Assembly: GCF_003171515.1 (NCBI RefSeq)
Contig: NC_089393.1
Location: forward strand, 2,356,001-2,420,000
Length of the DNA: 64,000 bases
Source of the DNA: Pyrenophora tritici-repentis
Taxonomy: Eukaryota; Ascomycota; Dothideomycetes; Pleosporales; Pleosporaceae
Direction of reading: 5' to 3'
Below the pieces are notes generated by a model that was given only the letters and a program-made list of their open reading frames with translations, was not told the DNA's origin and did not search any database. A program made the position numbers and the translations under genes. Of the stretch, positions 58,027-64,000 are shown piece after piece (positions within the stretch are counted from its first letter, which is position 1; every line of letters begins with the position of its first letter).

Positions 58027-59622
58027 TTAGATCATACCGGCCATGCCGCTTGACGCGTACGCCATGGGTTTGATGTTTGGATGTGCGACGGCGTCGAATT
58101 GGGTGAATTTGAGCTTGTATTCTGGGCCAATTTTGATGAAGGCGCCCTTGTTGTGGGTGCTGTCGCAGTAGTTTGGTGCTGAGAAGACGGTGATGCAGCG
58201 GCCGTCGTGTTCGACTTCGTAGCCCTCCATGCGGACTTCGTGGGATCGGATAATAGCTTCGAGACCGTTGTTTTCGCAGAAGCGCTTGGTGATGTCCGGG
58301 CCGAATTGTAGGCCTACGCCGCGCTTGCTGGGTCCTCTACCGGGGTTCGTTTGCGGGTCGGTCCAGAGCATCTCCATCATGAGGCCGGATTGTCCTGGCT
58401 GTCGCTGCTTGAATCGATTGAGTTTCCTTACGTCGTCAAGAGTGACCTTGTCATCTGAGAAAAGACCGCCATGAAGCACAAAGTACTTCTTGCCGATCAG
58501 CGTCGCCAGAGGAAGAGCGGAGAAGGACTCTGAAAAGAGCTTGAAGACGCGCTCCGTGTACTTTGCCTTGCACTCGCCCTCGAAACCATACATTCTGTTC
58601 ATGTCGTCCGTCTCGTGGTTGCCGCGGTTCAGGAAGAAGGAGTTGGGGTATAGCCACTTATAGGCGTACAAGAGGAGTGCGATTTCGGTAGACCAGGAGC
58701 CTCGATCGACAAAGTCGCCGTTGAATAGGAATGCGTGCTTCTCGGATGGCTTTCCTGCAAGACGGAAGATCTCCATTAGGTCGAAGAATTGACCTGATAA
58801 AGTTAGCAAGCCATTTCGCCAGCACAGTTTTATCCAGCAACCTACCGTGTGTGTCTCCGCATACAGTAATCTCCTGGCCTTCGGGAATGTCGTGCTCGAC
58901 CATAGTCGGCTCCTTCTTTACAATGTCCATGACGGCGATGATGATCTGGTAGACGTACTTCTTCGCCAGCTTCTTTCCGTTCTTGAACCTCTCAATCATG
59001 TCCTCAATGAACTCTAGTGTCATCTTGTCTTCCAGCTTGGCGCCATCATAAGAAGCGTCCACCATCATATGTTCCAGATCGAGGCCCTCGGCCGCCGAGG
59101 GCGCATCTTCGACTTCGATGGCTTTGAGGAAGGCATCTCGCTTGACAACCTTTTCGCACTCGACCATGCGCAGCTTCGCATTCGCATCGTTGGGCGCCTT
59201 CTTGACGACAAGCTTCCAGTCGCGGAGAGCTTCACGGTGTTTGAGGATGGCAGTGTTCGCCGAGGCGCGACGGTAAAAAGCCTGGTGCTGCGATGAGCAT
59301 TACGTCGACTGAGTAAGGTGGCGATTATAGTACCTTGACATTATTGGGGTCGAGTTCAATAGCCGTGTCGGCATCTTGGATTGCGTAACCATACTGTTCG
59401 AGCTTGATATATGTCTGTAAAACAGTTCAGCATCTGTCTGATGTATAGTGTGCAGTGAGTGGGCTGTCAACATACCTGGGCGCGATTGGTGTAGAAGGAG
59501 GGCTCTGCATTATATGCTTCTATGGCCTTTGTGTAAAACTCGAGGGCCTTGTCCCATTCCTGATTGCGAAAGGCATTGTTGCCCTGGTCCTTGAGCTTGG
59601 TAGCTTCCTCTAAGCCCCCCAT
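58027..59622 (-). CDS. PPT1: Serine/threonine protein phosphatase PP5 (Ppt1)
   Basis: Exons on the minus strand: 59622-59476, 59414-59334, 59287-58846, 58793-58027; 478 residues. The first ~130 residues form three TPR repeats ([51 protein letters not shown]), the docking site for Hsp90 that also inhibits the enzyme. The catalytic domain has the PPP motifs GDTHG (spliced across the last intron), [23 protein letters not shown] and FSAPNYCD. It is a cytosolic and nuclear phosphatase acting on Hsp90 clients and co-chaperones. It is divergent from the Spt4 gene with 304 bases between starts. Confidence 0.96.
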
Positions 59623-59926
59623 GATGTTTCGATGTGATGCGGGACGCACTGGGGATTGCGAGGCACAAGGCGAAGGCGCGACTGACACAGCTGCACCTGC
59701 AGGCTGATGGGAAAGGAAGCTGCGTTCCCTGCGCGGAGGAAAGTGGATTGCTTGATAACAAACAAACAGTGACGCAGGATAAAAAGCGTGAGAACGTGTC
59801 GCTGTACCGCCCGCCAAAAGTTATCAAGCAATTCGGTCCCGCCTTCTCGCCTCGCCTTACCAGTTGCCACTAACCCCTCCACGGCTGCATCCACCAACCA
59901 GCGTCCTCGGCGGTCGACTATCCATC
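59623..59926. promoter_or_regulatory. Divergent promoter region, PPT1 and SPT4
   Basis: A 304-base shared 5' region between the PP5 gene (minus) and the Spt4 gene (plus). No specific element recognised. Confidence 0.5.
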
Positions 59927-60766
59927 ATGGCACGCAAGGGTCGCGCAACCATAAAGACGCCTGACAAGTACATCACTGTCGATTCGGATAGTGGAGAGGA
60001 GAGTCCTTCTGTCGTCGTCTCCAAACAGAGGAGTCGCAGAAAGTCAACTAGACCTGAGGGGGAGAACGTCGATCCCGTGGCTTCGCGTGATGGCCTAAAC
60101 CTCTCTAAAGCGCCAGGTCCACAAGACGGCCGCCGTCAGCCTCGCCAAGATGCCCGAACCGGGGGACAAAGCACCTCACTTGCGGGTTCGCTGTTTCCAG
60201 ACAACCATAGCGACGCGGATTTTCCCTCCATCCAACCTACCCACACTACACTCTCTTTTGCAACCGATTCTCAAAACCAGCCAAAATCGTCCTCTCGCGC
60301 TGAGACATCTGCAAGACGTGTGCGCACTACTGGCCCAGCACGCGGTCAAGGTCGCGACAACACTGACGATTCCGACATGTCCAACAAACCTATCCAGGGT
60401 GGCGCCTACATTCCGCCTAATCAGCAACGCAACATGCGCGCCTGCATGGTCTGCTCCGTTGTTCGAACCCAGCAGCAGTTCCTGACCGAAGGCTGCCCCA
60501 ACTGCGAAGACGTCCTCGAGCTCGCCGGCAACCCTGAACAGATCAACGACTGCACATCCCAGGTCTTCGATGGCCTCATCTCAGTTTCGGATACCTCCAG
60601 GAGCTGGGTTGCCAGATATCAACGTCTCGAGGGCTACAGGCCAGGTGTCTATGCTACCCAAGTCGAAGGCATTCTTCCGGAAGACGTTATTGGCCTTGTG
60701 GAGAGCGCCGGCATCAACTACGTCCCCAGGGACGGCAGCGAGCAGGACACACTTCCCCGAGACTAG
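59927..60766 (+). CDS. SPT4: Transcription elongation factor Spt4 with long N-terminal extension
   Basis: Intronless ORF of 279 residues. The C-terminal ~125 residues are a full Spt4: PPNQQRNMRACMVCSVV, then GCPNCE completing a four-cysteine zinc finger, and the SRSWVARYQRLEGYRPGVYA segment that pairs with the Spt5 NGN domain. Spt4 normally has about 100-130 residues. Here about 150 disordered, Ser/Arg/Gln-rich residues precede it, beginning MARKGRATIKTPDKYITVDS. An in-frame ATG at 60377 (context GACATGT) would give a normal-length 129-residue Spt4. So either the extension is translated, or the conventional protein starts at 60377 and the upstream part is leader or a separate product. Confidence 0.88.
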   Translation: MARKGRATIKTPDKYITVDSDSGEESPSVVVSKQRSRRKSTRPEGENVDPVASRDGLNLSKAPGPQDGRRQPRQDARTGGQSTSLAGSLFPDNHSDADFPSIQPTHTTLSFATDSQNQPKSSSRAETSARRVRTTGPARGQGRDNTDDSDMSNKPIQGGAYIPPNQQRNMRACMVCSVVRTQQQFLTEGCPNCEDVLELAGNPEQINDCTSQVFDGLISVSDTSRSWVARYQRLEGYRPGVYATQVEGILPEDVIGLVESAGINYVPRDGSEQDTLPRD

Positions 60767-62253
60767 AAGTCTAATCATACTGAACACGAGCGACGGAGTT
60801 ATGGGGAAAAACGTTATAGTCTTTGGAAATTGCATTTCAAATGAAAGTATACAGGTATTCCGAGCATCAATCCAACTAATTTCACTTATTGACCGCTCTA
60901 CACATGCGCTTGAATGACATAAAATACTTGACACACTAGGGTACCAAGGCCACTCTAGGCGCCAGACATGCCTATTAGGTGCTTACCTACACTATCGATT
61001 ATTCTATGTTACCTAGGTGCAGGCACCTATAACGTGTCGAATGAAGCCTTGGCTCAGTTGGATCTCAACCTTGGATCTAGACTTAACGAAAATATCTGTA
61101 CTAGAATTTAACTTAATAAAGACTGCTGCTCAACCTTAGATGGTACTGTTGCCTGGAGACTGGAGAGGATAAATTTCGCGCAGTGCAGGCACTTGATCAC
61201 AGAAAACTTCATCTTGAATATGCAATTTACCAGCTAGGTTGTCCTCCGTTCTGCGAGACGATCCTGAATACCGAAGCTCACCAGTTCTGGGAACACGCTA
61301 TGTGTGTACATGGGGTGCTACCTTTTTGCTCTACCACGATCACGGAATGCGGAGATGCCGAGGATGGCGGTGCCTGCATCGAGACCAACTGGGGTTGGCG
61401 CTTAGCTTGGTAACTTAAGTGGGGCACGCCGCGGTGATGAAATCGGACCACAACCACATATCTATCCCTCAACTTACAATTGACTTCACTACCGCACCGA
61501 ACTTACCAATTCCCCCATGTCTACAAAATCCCATGTTTACCGACACGAAGATCTCATCGATGCCACAAGGCCAATCCTCTTCTCCTCCTTGGTTATCAGT
61601 TGGTTCGTATAGAGCTGTCAATAATCTTGTGTGCCAGCATATCGGTATATTATCGATCTACTACGCGCATGTTGATTTATCTTGGTAGTTGAGATCGTGT
61701 GCGAAGATTGTCTGAGCGCAGCTTCGGCTTCTTATACCCGAGGAGCGCACCCAGCATCTGTGTGCTCGCACGGAAATCGTATCGTAAGGTTTTACGTATG
61801 AACACGCATACAGCTCCTTGGCATGTCCTTGTTCCTTGCTTTTTCTTGCTATGTTTGCATCAGTGTGGTTTGGAAGCTCTCCATGATTTCGTTATACCTA
61901 ATGTTTATCCCTAGTGTTAAAAAGGCAGTCTCCCCCGCCCTCTTTCTCTGTGTGTGTGTCCGTGTACATAAGTATATATGTGTGTACTTGGCCAAAATTG
62001 AGGCAACTATACCGATGTGTTGCGGTGATATGCTTACATCCGATGAAGGTCCTTTTGCAGTATGTAGATCTAACACTATAGTGGTGATTATCTATAGTAC
62101 CACATCTATGTATTTATATCGCACCCTCACCTACTGATTATCCTATATCGACAAACTCAAAAATCCTATCTTCACGATAGGAGGCCTCCTCATCTCTCAT
62201 CTGTTCCACAAGCCATTTCCAATTTGCAAAATCGTCAAGTCGACTCTTTCACC
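60767..62253. other. Intergenic region, 1.5 kb, with a foldback element
   Basis: Holds foldback element copy C near its left edge (60913-61020). No gene seen in the rest; the 61480-62160 part is AT-rich. Confidence 0.5.
60913..61020. repeat. Foldback (MITE-like) element, copy C (inverted relative to A)
   Basis: About 108 bases. It aligns with copy B in the same orientation: shared GACATAAAATACTTGAC-type left part, the central GCCACTC-AGGCGCCAGACATGCC block, CCTATTAGGTGCTTAC, ACACTAT and the right end TATGTTACCTAGGTGC. The left terminal 8-10 bases present in A and B are missing or diverged here. Confidence 0.7.
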
Positions 62254-62628
62254 ATGAAGCTCTCCGTTGTCGCTGCAATCTGCCTCGCATCCTCGGCGGC
62301 GGCAAAGTGTACAGATACCAGATCGTGTACAGGCAACGTACGCATTCATCCCATCACCGTAGAAGAGCAAGAGACTAACAAAGTACTCCATAGCCTGCTT
62401 TTCCTTTATGTTTGCCTGGACAGGGCGACAGCTGCGCTTGGCTCGGTTCGCGAACCCCATGTGGGTCACACCAAACATGCCAGGATGTCGGCTGTGTAAG
62501 TATCTATTTTCCATGTAGATTGATGTAGCATTGGTAATCTGACAGGATTCTTCTAGCTCGATTGCTCAATCCGAGAGGACGGCGTTCGCGCCTGTGTGAC
62601 TTGTTCTGTCCAATGCTGCGATCCCTAG
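62254..62628 (+). CDS. Small cysteine-rich secreted protein (effector-like candidate)
   Basis: Three-exon model: 62254-62337, 62394-62495, 62557-62628; 85 residues. An ATG in good context (ACCATGA) begins a clear signal peptide (MKLSVVAAICLASSAAA), and the mature part of about 68 residues contains 12 cysteines, including a CC pair three residues from the end. Both introns (56 and 61 nt) have GT donors, and CTAAC or CTGAC branch points 13-15 bases before the chosen AG. An alternative acceptor at 62423 drops 10 residues and one Cys; an alternative at 62545 gives a tail without Cys. Size, secretion and Cys density match fungal small secreted proteins, some of which are effectors or antimicrobials. 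I recognise no named family, so function is not assigned. Confidence 0.65.
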
Positions 62629-63017
62629 TCGAGGAACGTATACGACTAAAAAGCCGTTTCTATGCAAGTGTTCTTAGTACTTTCGGGAAAAAGAGATGGA
62701 CACTTAGTGGTTACATGACGCGGGTGGCCAGCGACGTACTTATCAAGAGGCAGTAGCAGCAGCTGTGCATACACAGACATTAGAAACGATAGTATTAAGG
62801 CAATCGTGTCACCGAACGAAAATGGGAATTCTGAATATAAGACGGTGCTGGCGCAGTTGAATCACCTTCCGAGATCCACTACGATTTCACTCCACAACTC
62901 GGCACTCGCGGATAAATATTGAGGCAAATCTAACGCGAATGAAAATTTGGCGATTATTCTTTATGTTATTGGTAGGAACTATGGTGCAGGCAGAAGGTAC
63001 GATACCTACGGAGTCAC
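62629..63017. other. Convergent intergenic region
   Basis: Between the small secreted protein gene (plus) and an unknown minus-strand gene. No other feature supported. Confidence 0.45.
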
Positions 63018-63848
63018 TCACCACGAGTGACGGACGCGGTCAGACTCTGGCGACATCATTTTCAGTAGTGATACTCCCATCTCATAATATTCTTTCCTCG
63101 TCGGGTGACAAATTTCCGGATATTGCAACTGACCCAGATTGCAACGTCTCCGAGAATCGTCCCATGCTTCCCATAGCACATCGTGCACCTTGTCGTTAGG
63201 CGTACTGCATATGATAAGATTCCAGAACGCTCTCATGGATTCCTGGACCTTTATTTTGCCCAGCCACGGATATGGGTTTGTCTCTCACCATCCGATGATG
63301 GTAGACGTCCACCGTGTACTACCTGATGGCAATCGCACTTGTTCGCCGTACCACCCTATCACATCCAAACAGAATTTGGGCAACGAAGGATCGTGGTGGA
63401 TAGATTGGGCGGGGTTGATGATAGTTGCGCAGATCTTCTTCTCGTCTCTTCGATCTATCATCGTCTTCTCATTCCGTACGAAGTACCCGTGAACTTTGCG
63501 GACGAGGTTCGATTGTTCCAGAAGATCTGCACGTTCAGAGTCGCAAAGGATCGTGTTCGTGCTGCTTGATGGGGAGATGTTGTAAAGAGCCGCATTCAGC
63601 TCATCGAAGTTCGCGCCAAACGTCATTGCGAGGATTTCGATGAGGAAGCGACGCACCTGCTCGGTCTTACACTGCGGCGGTTGAGCTTGTGATGGAGCAT
63701 AGTACTTGGTATCAATTTCGACGATGTCTTTATACTCTGGTGGCGGTGTTGAGAGTGGCTTCTGATGCTCTGTTGGCGATGAGGTGTGTGAAGGAGGAAG
63801 ACGTGATATTCGGAAGCGACCTAGACGGCCTAGACTGAACGTTGGCAT
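63018..63848 (-). CDS. Unknown two-exon protein
   Basis: Minus-strand model: 63848-63289 and 63204-63018; 248 residues. The splice (GTGAGA donor, TGCAG acceptor, 84-nt intron) joins a split Cys codon (TG|T) and continues a frame with protein-like composition (DVLWEAWDDSRRRC, YPEICHPTRKEYYEMG). The N-terminus is basic and Ser/Pro-rich. A helical region (RRFLIEILAMTFGANFDELNAALYNI) lies in the middle. No family is recognised; it may be lineage-specific. A plus-strand ORF at 62939-63199 with a hydrophobic start overlaps the second exon and is the alternative reading of this stretch. Confidence 0.5.
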
Positions 63849-64000
63849 AACGGCAATATCTTAATGCAACTGGAGTGACTTTGGAGAAAGCAGGACAAGG
63901 ATAGGAATAAAGAGAATAAGAGCAAGGTTTTGTACATCTGATGAGAGGGCACTAGTCAGTGTAACCATGGTTCATGGTCGCTTAGGTCAGCAAAGAGGGG

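Noticed and set aside
62939..63199. 86-codon plus-strand ORF with a signal-peptide-like start (MKIWRLFFMLLVGTMVQA)
   Set aside because: It is antisense to the second exon of the better-supported minus-strand two-exon gene; kept only as an alternative reading.
1..64000. tRNA, rRNA, CRISPR, prophage or insertion sequences
   Set aside because: I saw no B-box-like GGTTCRANYCC context with a cloverleaf, no rRNA blocks, no spaced direct-repeat arrays and no transposase frames; this is eukaryotic nuclear DNA.

Overview
This is nuclear DNA of a filamentous ascomycete fungus. I infer this from about 24 well-separated protein genes carrying many short GT..AG introns (mostly 45-60 nt, often with CTAAC or CTGAC branch points), and from fungus-specific families such as a Crt10-like protein, a 2EXR-domain protein, a Nrd1/Seb1-type CID-RRM protein, a GPI-type yapsin-like protease and a cytochrome b5-fused delta-8 sphingolipid desaturase. 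The overall look suits Dothideomycetes (possibly Pleosporales), but that placement is inference. I found no operons, prophage, CRISPR, rRNA or tRNA.

Layout. 0-9 kb: 3' end of a coiled-coil nuclear-type protein, two small one-TM acidic proteins flanking a secreted serine carboxypeptidase, then RFC4. 9-16.6 kb: GPI-type aspartic protease, a small His/Cys-repeat surface protein, an unknown ORF, and the delta-8 sphingolipid desaturase. 16.6-19.2 kb: gene-poor and repeat-bearing. 19.2-25 kb: secreted oxalate decarboxylase, a decayed-looking secreted ORF, a DUF1275 membrane protein and a 2EXR protein. 25-31.5 kb: Crt10-like protein, then the citrate/oxoglutarate carrier YHM2 next to mitochondrial citrate synthase. 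32-39 kb: Seb1/Nrd1 RNA-binding protein, a LOG-type nucleoside phosphoribohydrolase and a CLPTM1-family membrane protein. 39-42.7 kb: long gene-poor stretch ahead of the oleate delta-12 desaturase. 45-57 kb: complex I 75-78 kDa subunit, Na+/H+ antiporter, EMC7, TRAPPII subunit Trs130/TRAPPC10. 58-64 kb: PP5 phosphatase divergent from an N-terminally extended Spt4, then an accessory end with a 12-cysteine small secreted protein and an unknown two-exon gene.

Most genes are housekeeping. The less ordinary content is a 110-120 bp foldback element family present three times (32.1, 35.1 and 61.0 kb), the cysteine-rich secreted candidate at 62.25 kb, the duplicated HGDHWHC-type surface protein at 12.8 kb, the Spt4 extension, and the physical pairing of citrate synthase with the mitochondrial citrate carrier. 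Splice models were built by hand from frame continuity, GT..AG sites and known family motifs. No alignment or RNA evidence was available.
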